DNA of 64,000 nt from Torymus aiolomorphi (taxonomy: Eukaryota > Arthropoda > Insecta > Hymenoptera > Torymidae): NCBI GenBank assembly GCA_036365515.1, contig CM070874.1, positions 27,529,862 through 27,593,861 of the forward strand, in the 5' to 3' direction. Below, piece after piece: positions 7,658 through 17,289 of the stretch. Numbering within the stretch: the first letter of the stretch is position 1; every line of letters begins with the position of its first letter. The notes below the pieces were generated by a model. The model saw only the letters and a list, made by a program, of their open reading frames with translations. It had not been told where the DNA came from and did not search any database. The position numbers and the translations under genes are program-made.

Positions 7658-9348
7658 GATGAGTCGTCGAATGATCTGAGCTCAAAATGCGTTTTTAAAT
7701 CGCGAAACATTTTGTAGTGCTCGTTAAAAAACTCATTCTTATTTATTATCTTCAACAATATTTCAATTAATATTTCTATATCTTCGGCATTATCATATAA
7801 AATACTGTAATTTGCTTGGCTTTGATTGAGTAACTTTTGTAACATTATCAATCTTTCAAAAATGAACTCCTCATTAATTCCTTGATTGTTACTTGTATTA
7901 AAATTTGCTTTGTCTTTCTTTTTCTTAGAATTATCTCCAGAATTTAATTTAGCATTTATATCCAAACTTGATTCCTCTTTCCCTTTTGAGTTAGAATTTT
8001 TATTTTGTTCTGAATTTCTTTTCGAATTTTCGTTTGCACTCGAGTTTGTTTTAATCCAAGACGAAAAATTTTCTTTAGAGTTTGATTTCAAATTTTCTTT
8101 TGAATTTGAAAAATTTTTATTAGAATTTGGATTTGAGCTAGGATTTTTATTAGAGTTCGCACTCGAGTTAGGATTTTGATAAAAATTCGCAATTGAGTTA
8201 GAATTTTGACAAGAATTTGCATTTAAGTTAAAATTTTGATAAGAATTTGTAATTGGGTTAGCGTTTTTACAAGAATTTGTACTTGTATTGAGATTTTGAC
8301 AAGAGTTTGTACTTGAGTTAGGATTTTGACAAGAATTTTTATTCAAGTTAGAATTTTGATAAGAATTTATGATTGAGTTAGAATTTTGACAAGAATTTGT
8401 TCTTGCATTAGGATTTTGACAAGAGTTTGTAACTGAGTTAGAATTTTGATTTACTTTGTGATTTTCTTTTGAATTTAATAAATTAACGTCTTCATTAGAA
8501 TTTGATATAAAAGTAGAATTTGATTTAGAATTTTCATTTGAATTTGATCTAAAAGTAGAATTTGTTTTCGAATTTTCGTTTGAATTTAACAAACTAAATT
8601 TCACATCTCTCAAGTGGAGATTTTCGTCAGCGTTTGAGCTAACTCCAATAATTATTTTTAAATTTTTATAAGAGTCCAATTTTAATGTGACATTTTGATT
8701 TGCAAAATTTATTTCTTTTATATTATGTAAACTTAAAATCTCTTCTGTTTCAAGTTTAGCTTGCTCCCGGTTGCTGGTGACCGTTCCTATTTCGATAAAG
8801 TTACTTTTGACCTGTGTTGGAGTTTGGGGTTCCACGGGAAAATTTATGAGTCGAAAAACTTCCTCTTTATTCTGACTTAGAATTTTTTTTCTAGCTTCAG
8901 CCGTATCTTCAGTTTTCTTTTCACTCCTATTTTTATGTTTTATAATTTCCGAGTATACTTCCTCCGCTGTATCATTCTGGTCTACTTTGTGTGCGTAATT
9001 AATGCGTTTACTAGAATTTACTAAAGTTTTTTCATTTTTTTCATAGAACGGAATAGACAAATCACCAATGATCAGTTGTTTAGTTCCATAGTCGATTTTT
9101 GTTCCTAACTGAGAGAAAAAATCACTCCCTAGTAATCCATCTTCGTTTATTGGAAAATTGTTATTCACAATATGAAATTCAATGGCGAATTTAAAAAAAT
9201 ATAGTTTTATTTTACCTAAAGTAAAAATGCTACTGTCTGTTATGCCTTTCAATTCCAAAATTTCATTTTTATTAATTGCTGTTTTTTCAGCTAAATTGTT
9301 CTTTTTTAACAGATTTGGTCCCGCGCCTGAATCTAATATTAAAAACAT
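7642..9348 (-). CDS. pol: pol fragment: retroviral protease fused to an Asn/Ser-rich repeat domain
   Basis: The 568-residue frame begins with an aspartic protease: LILDSGAGPNLLKK holds the catalytic DSG, and LLGSDFFSQLG resembles the family's later hydrophobic-Gly motif. Residues ~245-470 form an unusual low-complexity domain of Asn, Ser, Gln and Lys. Within it about ten copies of a 10-residue unit (NSCQNxNSxT) are encoded by 30-bp DNA repeats at roughly 8160-8460. A conserved-looking helical end follows (FIFERLIMLQKLLNQ…ETHFELRSFDDS) before the RT frame. Normal gypsy Pol has a short protease-RT spacer, so the repeat region is an expansion. No cysteine knuckle is present here. Confidence 0.75.
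   Translation of the reverse strand: MFLILDSGAGPNLLKKNNLAEKTAINKNEILELKGITDSSIFTLGKIKLYFFKFAIEFHIVNNNFPINEDGLLGSDFFSQLGTKIDYGTKQLIIGDLSIPFYEKNEKTLVNSSKRINYAHKVDQNDTAEEVYSEIIKHKNRSEKKTEDTAEARKKILSQNKEEVFRLINFPVEPQTPTQVKSNFIEIGTVTSNREQAKLETEEILSLHNIKEINFANQNVTLKLDSYKNLKIIIGVSSNADENLHLRDVKFSLLNSNENSKTNSTFRSNSNENSKSNSTFISNSNEDVNLLNSKENHKVNQNSNSVTNSCQNPNARTNSCQNSNSIINSYQNSNLNKNSCQNPNSSTNSCQNLNTSTNSCKNANPITNSYQNFNLNANSCQNSNSIANFYQNPNSSANSNKNPSSNPNSNKNFSNSKENLKSNSKENFSSWIKTNSSANENSKRNSEQNKNSNSKGKEESSLDINAKLNSGDNSKKKKDKANFNTSNNQGINEEFIFERLIMLQKLLNQSQANYSILYDNAEDIEILIEILLKIINKNEFFNEHYKMFRDLKTHFELRSFDDSSCTYI
8000..8600 (-). repeat. 30-bp coding minisatellite in the protease-RT spacer
   Basis: Direct repeats of about 30 bp (AATTTTGACAAGAATTTGTA-like on the plus strand) keep the minus-strand frame open and encode the NSCQN-type decapeptides. 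The array is most regular at 8160-8460 and degrades into looser Asn/Ser/Lys repeats on both sides. Confidence 0.75.
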
Positions 9349-9404
9349 TTCTCTGTTATTACTCGGATTACTAAAGGAAATTATTGGTGATTTGCTATTT
9401 TCGC

Positions 9405-9665
9405 TTAACCGAACGTGTCTTTGGATGATTGCGGATTGTTCTGCTTTTCGTCTGGGCGCTTTACTAAGTCCGTCTCCCGTCTCGCGCCTTGTTGACGGGG
9501 ACTCTGACTGTTTCCCGCCTGTACTTGTGTATTTCTCTGACTATTGTTGTATGCGAGTTTTCGACAGTTTATTATTTCATGCCCCTCTTTTTTACAATAT
9601 CGACAAAATAATTTCGTTAGTTCATTATTTGAAAATGTGGCGTTCTGTCTTTGTACATATTGGTC
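9405..9665 (-). CDS. gag: gag 3' fragment: second CCHC zinc knuckle in a shifted frame
   Basis: After the gag frame closes at 9625, a different phase is open from about 9665 to the TAA at 9405-9407. It encodes a second zinc knuckle, CRYCKKEGHEIINC (C-x2-C-x4-H-x4-C), followed by a Gln/Arg-rich tail. Insect errantivirus Gag proteins often have one or two knuckles near the C-terminus, so this is most likely the true end of Gag separated by a frameshift. Programmed frameshifting cannot be excluded but I see no clear slippery site. Confidence 0.65.
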   Translation of the reverse strand, partial: DQYVQRQNATFSNNELTKLFCRYCKKEGHEIINCRKLAYNNSQRNTQVQAGNSQSPRQQGARRETDLVKRPDEKQNNPQSSKDTFG

Positions 9666-10548
9666 CCCGTATTTCGTGGAGCCTGCGCGGGTCTATCCTG
9701 TGTCCATTGTGTCGGCGCGCCCGATCTCCGCGGGTCCACCCAGGTAGGTAATGGTTGCCTATTTTGGAAGTTTGGTGGTTTCCTGTGTATTGCCAGCAGT
9801 TTAAAGCAATATGACCTCTTCTGTTACATATTTGACACGTTTCTATAGTTTTACTATCCACTAAATATATTTTATCTTCTCTTGAAGAATTAGTTTTCTT
9901 TTCTGTAATTATTTTAATAGTGTCATTTAATTCTTCTGGCTCATAACACGCGAAGTCCCTTTCGATTTCTATTGCTTCCGCAGTGGCCTTTTCTAAAGTT
10001 CTTGCTTCTCCCATGCGTGCTTTAATTACCCAATGTAGACCTCGAATAAAAAATTTTACCAAGTCTTTTTCCAATGCTTTTTGAGAATCTCGCGTAGATC
10101 TCTTCTCACGATGTTCTGACTCAGTAATTTCGTGTCCTATCGCACGCACTCTATTTGAAAAAACTACTACGCTTTCATCGCGTTTTTGTTTTACACTAGC
10201 TAATTCCCCGTGTAGTTGGTGATACGTTTTAGCCGAACCGAAAATATTGTCGAAAAAATTCGCTATATCATTTATTGATTCAAATATCTTTTTTGCTGCA
10301 CTTTTTAGTGCCTCGCCGTATAAACGTAATTTTATTAATTTTGCTAAATCTACCTCAAATTGTTCTGGGATAATGCTACATGCTTCCCGACAACCTTGTA
10401 TAAATTGTGTTAAAGGAATATTTACTCCATTATATTTCGGAATTAATTCTAACGCGTCCTTAATTGACAACGGCCTAACTTGCCCTAGGGTACTGTTTCC
10501 GGAAAAATTATTCATCCTTTGTGACAAGTTATACTTTGGATTTATCAA
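9625..10548 (-). CDS. gag: gag: capsid region and first CCHC zinc knuckle
   Basis: A 307-residue frame has the gypsy-type capsid pattern: PLTQFIQGCREAC…FEVDLAKLIKLRLYGEA…FGSAKTYHQLHGEL…DESVVVFSNRVRAI…LVKFFIRGLHWVIKA. It then has CQICNRRGHIALNCW, a C-x2-C-x4-H-x4-C knuckle for RNA binding. The product would assemble virus-like particles. The start ATG (10548) overlaps the stop of the upstream frame (10545) as ATGA, so this is either a coupled start or, more likely, a frameshift within one longer Gag. The last ~30 residues are probably out-of-frame; the second knuckle continues in 9405-9665. Confidence 0.8.
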   Translation of the reverse strand: MINPKYNLSQRMNNFSGNSTLGQVRPLSIKDALELIPKYNGVNIPLTQFIQGCREACSIIPEQFEVDLAKLIKLRLYGEALKSAAKKIFESINDIANFFDNIFGSAKTYHQLHGELASVKQKRDESVVVFSNRVRAIGHEITESEHREKRSTRDSQKALEKDLVKFFIRGLHWVIKARMGEARTLEKATAEAIEIERDFACYEPEELNDTIKIITEKKTNSSREDKIYLVDSKTIETCQICNRRGHIALNCWQYTGNHQTSKIGNHYLPGWTRGDRARRHNGHRIDPRRLHEIRGPICTKTERHIFK

Positions 10549-11114
10549 ATATGTATCCGAATTAAATGGTGTGCTGTATTTAAGCTGATCGTTAAGTAAA
10601 AAAAATTTTCGCCGTTTCCTGAACTTATTTTATTTTTTTCCTCGTCTGATGATTTTTGTAAAGATGTTTTATTATTTTTTAATATGGAATAAAATTTTGT
10701 GTTGTCGGCCGTAATTTCTGGATTATCGAAACTTATGTTGTTGATTATTAATTCCGATTTTGCTGTTACAGCCCCCGTGATATATTCGATAATATATTTT
10801 GGATCGATTCTTTGATTTATTAAATCTCCGAGCGCTTCAATTAAATATTTATCTTTACAACATTCTATTATATCGTCTTTACTAACATGATCTGTTAAAA
10901 TTTCAATAAGTGATTCTATTCTTTTATCCTTTGTTTGCACTTCCGCGTCTAGAAAACCGCTTTCGTTACGGCTTTTAAAGAAATCTAAAATATTTGTTAG
11001 CGTTTGTCCCTCTGGTAAGTTAGGTTTTAGTTTTAACGCCTGTTTTAGCAGAATAGCCTCTGCTTCTTCATTACGCCTATCGTCACCTTCCTTGGCTACC
11101 GACATATCATTCAA
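10545..11114 (-). CDS. gag: gag 5' region (matrix-like N-terminus)
   Basis: A 189-residue frame starts at ATG 11114, 54 bp inside the proposed LTR edge, which fits the position of a Gag start. It is acidic and helical (NEEAEAILLKQALKLKPNLPEG, then LIEILTDHVSKDDIIECCKDKYLIEALGDLI). I recognise no named domain; the placement directly in front of the capsid frame makes it the matrix-like N-terminal part of Gag. The final ~20 residues may be out of phase because the next frame begins by a 4-bp overlap. Confidence 0.6.
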   Translation of the reverse strand: MNDMSVAKEGDDRRNEEAEAILLKQALKLKPNLPEGQTLTNILDFFKSRNESGFLDAEVQTKDKRIESLIEILTDHVSKDDIIECCKDKYLIEALGDLINQRIDPKYIIEYITGAVTAKSELIINNISFDNPEITADNTKFYSILKNNKTSLQKSSDEEKNKISSGNGENFFYLTISLNTAHHLIRIHI

Positions 11115-11167
11115 GCCCGCAAAACAAAAACTATCTGCCTAATCCTTTCTAAGGAGGGGCCCCCAAT
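11115..11167 (-). promoter_or_regulatory. Leader and candidate primer-binding site of the endogenous retrovirus
   Basis: Reading on the minus strand, the proposed LTR end (…CGTAACA) is followed after two bases by TGGGGGCCCCTCC, which is placed like a primer-binding site. It begins with the TGG expected for pairing with a tRNA CCA end. I cannot name the tRNA. The leader to the gag ATG is very short. Confidence 0.35.
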
Positions 11168-12271
11168 TGTTACGTCCGGGTTACGTGACAATACAAGAAG
11201 AGAGAAAATGAAACTTCATTAGTCTAATGGCTAAAAGCGCGTAATGTGACTTTTCCCGATTCGGACACAACGTGCATTGCTCCAGGATGGGACGGCAGGT
11301 AGGAAAATAACACGGACACGCGGTACGCCTCGAGACAGTGTGCAGAATTTTACTGACTTACCTTAGAATTTCCAACAGCCCTTGTGTGAATCTGTACTCC
11401 CGCCGTGACGCTTATAATGATAGTGGACGGTTGCCGCTCTGTGGAAGTTTTGGTGTGAAGAACGGAGATACGGAGAGTTTAGGATTCTTATAATCTCGAA
11501 ATAATGAATACTTATTATGGATTTAAACACAACTCAAACTTTATTAACTTGTCAGTACAAAACTAAGTAAAAATTACAGTGATGAGAGCTGATGTGAAGT
11601 CTACGCGAGTTGGCTTCTGAGTCAGTCATACCAGGAGTCCTCGTCCCCTTTTAAAGGTAAAAAGTTGTAAATCTTCCTGCCGTCGCCTTTTTGATTTGCC
11701 TAGGTGTTGCTGCCCCGCTTTTCTCGATGATCTTTGGTGATTTCGGCGGCGCACCCTTTGAGAATATTCGGCGAGTTCGGATACATAAATTATTTTAGAA
11801 TACGCTACGCATATCGGGTAGGAGTGAAGGGAAAGGACAAGAAAACTGACTCTAGCTTGATTCAGTATTGTGCGCTGGAGTACTAATGCTTACTCCTCTA
11901 ATTGGCGGCGAATCTCTGATGCTTGCGTGGATGTGCGTTTTGGTAATAAAAAACGCATAAAACTGCAGCAGAGGAGTGGCACACACTTAAGAGAGAATGA
12001 AAGGAAAACTAAAGGAAACCGCGTCTTCGTGCCTCCGTTCGAGGATCTTTTTGGTAACTATTCTTTCTGGATGGCGGCATCTTTTGAGCGTTTATGCGTA
12101 TCCCCCCTTTTTTTATCGTGTGGGAGAATATGAAGCAAGCGGCAATGCAGCAGGTTCGTTGGGAAAGATGAAGAGAGGAAGGAAAACAGCGCACACCAGC
12201 AACCACATCGGCAACGTCACACGACGCGACATTTGACAGAATCTTGCTTAACACAAATTATAAATGTAACA
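11168..12271 (-). repeat. Proposed 5' LTR of the endogenous retrovirus
   Basis: The interval is bounded by 6-bp inverted termini, TGTTAC at 11168 and GTAACA ending at 12271. On the minus strand an AATAAA polyadenylation signal lies at 11545-11540. The inner edge sits directly outside the gag leader. The partner LTR is beyond the left edge, so neither the outer boundary nor the target duplication can be verified. The outer edge is the least certain. Small ORFs at 11870-12254 are not coding. Confidence 0.45.
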
Positions 12272-12289
12272 ATTGTAGACTATAACAAA

Positions 12290-12960
12290 ACAAAACGTTT
12301 TCCTGTTTAACATTTCATGTACAATCAATTCCTAATGAGATAAGGCGATAAAATCAATTTTAAACGCCTAAATATACATAAAATCAACATGATGAAGTAT
12401 TGTCGGCTATAGCGTCTGAGGATGTAACTTAACGGAAATATGGTAATGTAAAAATGTAAAAATTGTTAATTATAATGTAAAACAAAACTTTTTTCCATTT
12501 AACATTTTCATGTACAATTATTTCTGAATCATCTAAACGTATAAACATGATTTTTTAAAGCTTCAATACACTTAATATAGTCAAGTTTCGCTTATTATTT
12601 AACAGAATACGATTTGACACAAATATTAAATACAGTAGCTGTAAATAAGGTCAAAAAAATCAATAAAACATTCGAAAGTTCATGTAATTATAAACAAGGA
12701 TTTGACTTTCAATAAAACTGTTAAATACGAAGGATATAGATAACGTTTAAACAAAACTTATTCTCAATTGATATTTTTATACACAGTCATATCTGAATCA
12801 TGTAAACCTATAAACACGATTTTTAAGGTCTCAATACAACCAGTATAGTGAATTTTCACTTATTATTTAACAGAATTCGATTTGACACGGAAATATTGAC
12901 ACAATAGCTGTAAATAAGATCGGAAAAATCGACATGACATTCCAAAGATAATATAATTAC
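12290..12960. repeat. Tandem duplication, ~269-bp unit
   Basis: Two diverged copies of an AT-rich unit carry shared landmarks such as TCTGAATCAT (12523 and 12792) and TTATTTAACAGAAT. A partial earlier copy lies about 12290-12400. No coding potential. The remaining sequence up to 13248 is AT-rich without recognisable features. Confidence 0.6.
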
Positions 12961-13248
12961 AAAAACGTAATAATAAGATACAAAATTACATTTGATTACA
13001 ATATTCAATGGGATCAACACATTGGAAGAATAATTGAAGAAACGAAAGATCTACTTTCCTTGTTTTACAGAAAAGGAAAATATTATGCAAACTAAAACGT
13101 TTTTGATACTATATTACACTCTTTTGAATAACATTAAAAATTATGTGACAATAGCTTAGGGTGGTTTATACATGAATAGCCTAAGACCATTACAAAATTG
13201 ACAAAAATAGAATCTTTAAAATTAAATAAAAAAAAAATACTTTTGTGA

Positions 13249-13500
13249 TTGAAAAATGCTCTAATATTGAATAATTATTTTGCGATGAGTCCGTTTTCTA
13301 TGATTATGAAAAATAAAAAGTATAAGATATCAGAGAATTATACAGATACCAATAAAAAAAATAAAACAATAACTAACAAAAACTTCTACATAGAAGCTGC
13401 CAGAACTTATAATTCCTTGTCAAATGATTTAGAGAACTTAGTATGTAGTAGAATTAACATTAGAAAAATGTATAAAAATTGGGTTAGTAAATATATATAA
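13249..13500 (+). pseudogene. Possible C-terminal tail of a non-LTR retrotransposon RT
   Basis: An 83-residue frame ends with …YIEAARTYNSLSNDLENL… and RKMYKNWVSKYI. That resembles the C-terminal tail of insect LINE reverse transcriptases, where an R-x-YN-x-LP-like motif is followed by a short helix and W. The RT core is absent, so this would be a 5'-truncated copy. No poly(A) or target duplication was found. The assignment is tentative. Confidence 0.3.
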
Positions 13501-13638
13501 AATTATGTTATCTTACTGTTTTGATAACAAATTTGAGAAATTTGATATAAGATTATACAGCTTAACCTGTTAACTATGTTCACAGGACCTAAGCGATTAA
13601 ACTAAAAGAATCAAAATTGTCTAATATTATATAAGAAC

Positions 13639-13847
13639 TATAACGAGATGTGATACAGCGCATCCGGCACAAGAGTAGGGACCTGTGTTACCGGCACCTG
13701 CGGTTAGCACACCAGATAGAGGGCCAGGGAGCAGTGCGTTGGTAGTCTCGCGGTAGAGACACTCGCCTCCGCTCCGGACGGCTCGGGTTCGATTCCCGAT
13801 GCCGGCGCGTATTTTTTACTCTTCTCCTCCGTATCCATCCCATTACA
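13639..13847 (+). repeat. TRIM 5' LTR with internal tRNA-like A and B boxes
   Basis: Starts TATAACGAGATG, ends CCCATTACA. It contains a B-box-perfect GGTTCGATTCC at 13786-13796 within a 5-bp T-arm (TCGGG/CCCGA). About 43 nt upstream is TAGTCTCGCGG (13743-13753), an A-box-like segment inside a D-arm-like hairpin GTCTC…GAGAC. The acceptor stem partner is not convincing, so this is a tRNA-derived promoter rather than a tRNA gene. Confidence 0.75.
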
Positions 13848-14185
13848 TGGCGCCCAACGAAATAATCCACGTTTCCTTTGAAACTCCACGATCCGAAAGA
13901 AGTCCGATCGAAATTCTTCCTTCCACCCACACGCGCGACTTGAGTCGCAAGAACCGAGCGGGGTTTTTCACTCAAGTCTGATCGCGCGAGGGCCGCATGT
14001 TTTCAGTCAAAGAAATGAGAGGATTTCTCTTGTACTGATCCATCCTCCACGTAGAATAGAGTCTACGAGACTCCCGTAGAAGCATTCAGTTGAGATTACT
14101 CCTGAATGGCGGTTGAGCATGGAGAAGCCTTCTTAGGGTATAACACTCCCTCGAGGACGTTAACGCTCGCAATTTGGGTGGAGGA

Positions 14186-14395
14186 TATAACGAGATGTGA
14201 TACAGCGCTAGCCGGCGCAAGAATAGGGCCCTGTGTTACCGGCACCTGCGGTTAGCACACCAGATAGAGGGCCAGGGAGCAGTGCGTTGGTAGTCTCGCG
14301 GTAGAGACACTCGCCTCCGGTCCGGACGGCTCGGGTTCGATTCCCGATGCCGGCGCGTATTTTTTACTCTTCTCCTCCGTATACACCCCGTTACA
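14186..14395 (+). repeat. TRIM 3' LTR with internal tRNA-like A and B boxes
   Basis: Same sequence as the 5' LTR apart from scattered substitutions (for example CTCCGGTCC in place of CTCCGCTCC). It keeps both the A-box-like segment and the GGTTCGATTCC box. It ends CCCCGTTACA directly before GAAC. Confidence 0.75.
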
Positions 14396-16600
14396 GAACA
14401 TGTTAAAGTAATATCATATTTACAAAAAAAAAACTTGTGTAATGTATGTGCTATAGATTTTGTAATATGGTAAATTTCAATGTATCTAGCTGACTCTGTC
14501 AGTCTTAGTGTGGTAGAAAACTATTAAATAGGCAAGTGTCACTGAGAAGTCTGCGAAATACATAATGATGTATTTTAATACAACAGACACCCTGAGGCGA
14601 GTTCTTACACCCTGACCAAACTTAGAAATTAATCAGACGAGCTAATATTACCAGCGACAACTACCTACCCGTATCTCATTTAACCACACATTTAACACAT
14701 TTAACACATTTATCACATTTAACCACACCCAGCACTTTCATGATATCCCCCAGTTCCTTATTACTTATACCTATCCCCTCACAGTCTAGAGCACTAACAC
14801 CCGAAGGTCACTGATAGAGCTGCAGAAGTAGCAAAATATGGCTAGACGGTCTAGGCTGGCACTACTCCACGGATGCCAGTCTGCTGAGAATCATCTAACT
14901 AACAGCCATCCACTATATCAGTAACTCCACCATCTGGGAGGAAGGTACTGACAGAGACCGTCAATTGCGTCTCAATGTCAGGGACTGCCTCAGCCTACGA
15001 AGCACATTAATAGCAGATCAGCCACTACTCTGGAAGGCAAGTGAGAAGAGTTGGCACCTAAAAACCACATATGACTAGTAAATAGATGACACATTACCAT
15101 AAACCATTAACATAAAAAAGAAACGTCTGTAGAAATGGTTGTAGTTCACTCGCTGCACCAGCTATCTGTAACAACCAGAGGGGAAGGACTAGTGGAAACC
15201 TTCACTCGTTTCACTGCTGGAAATAGCTCCAGCCTGAGAGTGGCTGAAGACACAAGCAGCAAATTCACCGTACACATAGTCATTCGAATAAAAGCCAAAC
15301 ATGGAAAGTTGCGCAACTAAAAACCACATATAGCTAATAAATAGATGAGCCAGACAACATTTCCACACCCAAGAAATAGTCTGTAGCAGTGCTCGTTGTT
15401 TATACTCCTCCTGCTGCCAGATACCCGCAACAAGAGAAAGTACTATCAGCTCACCCATCAGAGAGGTTAGGAACGAGAAAAGGCTTACTAATAAATCTAC
15501 TCTGGCTGTTGACACACTGCATTCCTGTCTTCGACAAATTATCACCAACCGGCGATTGGCGAACATGATGAAAGGAACAAAATTCACCACGGCGGCATAC
15601 TACAGCAGCCGCTGTCATCGCTGGGAACGCCGGGAGCTAGACGATGCGATTATTGACATCACACACGTACCATGGACACACGCACGCACGCGCCACGCCG
15701 CAGTCCGCACTACTTATAGGGCTAGAGTAGTAGCAGAAAGCGCACGCGATCCATTATACCTATAGGTATAAACATGTCAATATATATCTTAGATATATAC
15801 ACAGGGAGCGCTCGCGGTCAAGCGGGTCGCATGCGTTTTTCCAATGTCGCGCAGCCTATATAGTCGCGGTAGCCGTTACGGCTGCTGCAATAGTACTCAT
15901 GCACGCAGCGCTATATGCCAGACTGCCGTTGCCGAATGCATGAGTGTTGAGCTTTTTTCTTCTGTTTTTCTCCTTTTCGCGGTATTAGTGTATGTATGCA
16001 TGATGTGCCGCGAGTATTTTTTCGTAATTGAGATTATAAAGGTATATGCAGTTAGGAACACCCGTGAGCAGCTATGAGTCCCCACCTTTCGTTAGAACAG
16101 TATGAAATTCAACTTTAATGTTCTTTTATTAATTGAGAGCAATAAAACAATAGTTTTCCTTATATAATTCAACAGGATTTGACTATACACAAAAATTTCA
16201 AAGTTACATAAGTTGGGGATAACATTGAAAAAAAATTTTTTTCTATTTAACGTTTTCATAAATAAAAATAAAAAGAATTTTATAATTTCGATATAAATTA
16301 TGAAAACAATGTTTTTTAATTTTAAATATACCTGCAATCATGATACTTATATTCAATATTTCTATATAAACTTGAATCATATCAATTAGTAAATATTAAA
16401 TTTATATACATCATAGACTAACTTTAATAAAAATTTATCTAAATATACTTATACATGCAGAATTAAAATGCAAACCTTCTACAAAATAGAAGAAATAAAT
16501 GTGTAAAAGTAAATGGACAATTTTTATTTCAACTTTACTGTAGATGTATTTATGTTTATTTTAATGATGAGAATGATAAATAAAGTATTACCATTTTTGC
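14396..16600. other. Non-coding spacer with diverged ~265-bp repeats
   Basis: No gene recognised. A segment AACTAAAAACCACATAT…AATAGATGA occurs at about 15056-15092 and 15316-15350, suggesting two or three diverged tandem units between 14780 and 15590. 15600-16080 is locally more GC-rich with alternating CA/CG runs. 16085-16600 is plain AT-rich sequence. Confidence 0.4.
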
Positions 16601-16645
16601 AATAATGAAAGTATAAGGTTCTTCTGAGCACTGCGGTCGTGCCTA

Positions 16646-16780
16646 TTATGTAAAAACGAAGTTTTTACATAGGGAGAGGGCGGGCGACGAGCGAAGCGAG
16701 GAGCAGGTGTATGTGAAGGCGGGGGGGATGGCGTGCCGAAGGCACGCTGGGGGGCGCAGCCCCCCTAGTTTTATTTTCTT
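16646..16780 (+). other. GC-rich cluster of hairpins, possible Helitron-type 3' end
   Basis: In very AT-rich surroundings this block contains consecutive perfect hairpins: GTAAAAAC-GAA-GTTTTTAC, GCGTGCC-GAA-GGCACGC and GGGGGGC-GCA-GCCCCCC. The last is followed directly by CTAG and a T. A GC hairpin just before CTRR-T is the hallmark of Helitron 3' termini, although the usual ~10-nt gap is missing. No matching 5' end was identified. Confidence 0.35.
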
Positions 16781-17289
16781 AAGCCTATGCTCGAAATCCA
16801 TTAACGCATAAACTAATCTTGACTCCTCACGTACGATGGACAACCCTGGTACCATGGTCCGCTATCGATAGAAGATTAGAGATTTAATAAACATTAAAAA
16901 AAATGTCTTTACTTAACTCGTAATGGTTAGGCTAGTGAACAATTTCTTAAATCGCAAATATTATCTCTTATTTACTAAGATTTCAAAAAGAAAAAGGGAA
17001 AATTTTACTACTTAATTGGATAGATCTTAAAATTCTAATAATCTAGCACTATTATTTTAAAAAAATTAGAGGGACTTATTAACTATCGAATTATTCGAAA
17101 TGTATATTTTTCAATAATAATCCAAGATAATTAAGTGCACTTGAAGTATAAATTAATTATATTTTAAAAAGACGGGTTTCTATTTCGTAGGTAATATTTC
17201 GACGTAAACAACTTTAATCTAACATCTGTATCGTCAACAAGTCAATCTCGCGTTTCGTTCAGTCTAGACGTCGTTCAATTTCCATTTTA

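Larger units (their letters stand above)
13639..14395 (+). mobile_element. TRIM: miniature non-autonomous LTR retrotransposon
   Basis: Two ~209-bp direct repeats (13639-13847 and 14186-14395) flank a 338-bp non-coding interior. Immediately after the first repeat stands TGGCGCCCAACG (13848-13859), a 12-nt match to the classical tRNA-Lys1,2 primer-binding site. Immediately before the second repeat is the purine-rich AATTTGGGTGGAGGA (14171-14185). GAAC occurs on both outer sides (13635-13638 and 14396-14399), consistent with a 4-bp target duplication. The repeats differ at few positions, so the insertion is fairly young. No gag or pol is present, hence mobilisation in trans. The small ORFs over the repeats are not genes. 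Confidence 0.85.

Noticed and set aside
11870..12254. Host exon
   Set aside because: Three small frames on both strands within the proposed LTR, with no recognisable domain or splice context.
13741..13810. A functional tRNA gene
   Set aside because: A and B boxes and T arm are present but the acceptor stem does not pair convincingly, and the sequence is repeated as part of an LTR.
13688..13981. Open frames on both strands over the TRIM 5' LTR and interior
   Set aside because: They overlap the tRNA-like LTR and its mirror frame and have no family resemblance; repeats of this kind often give such false proteins.
15135..15765. Possible host protein fragments
   Set aside because: Short frames on both strands across diverged repeats; no motif and no continuity beyond the repeat units.
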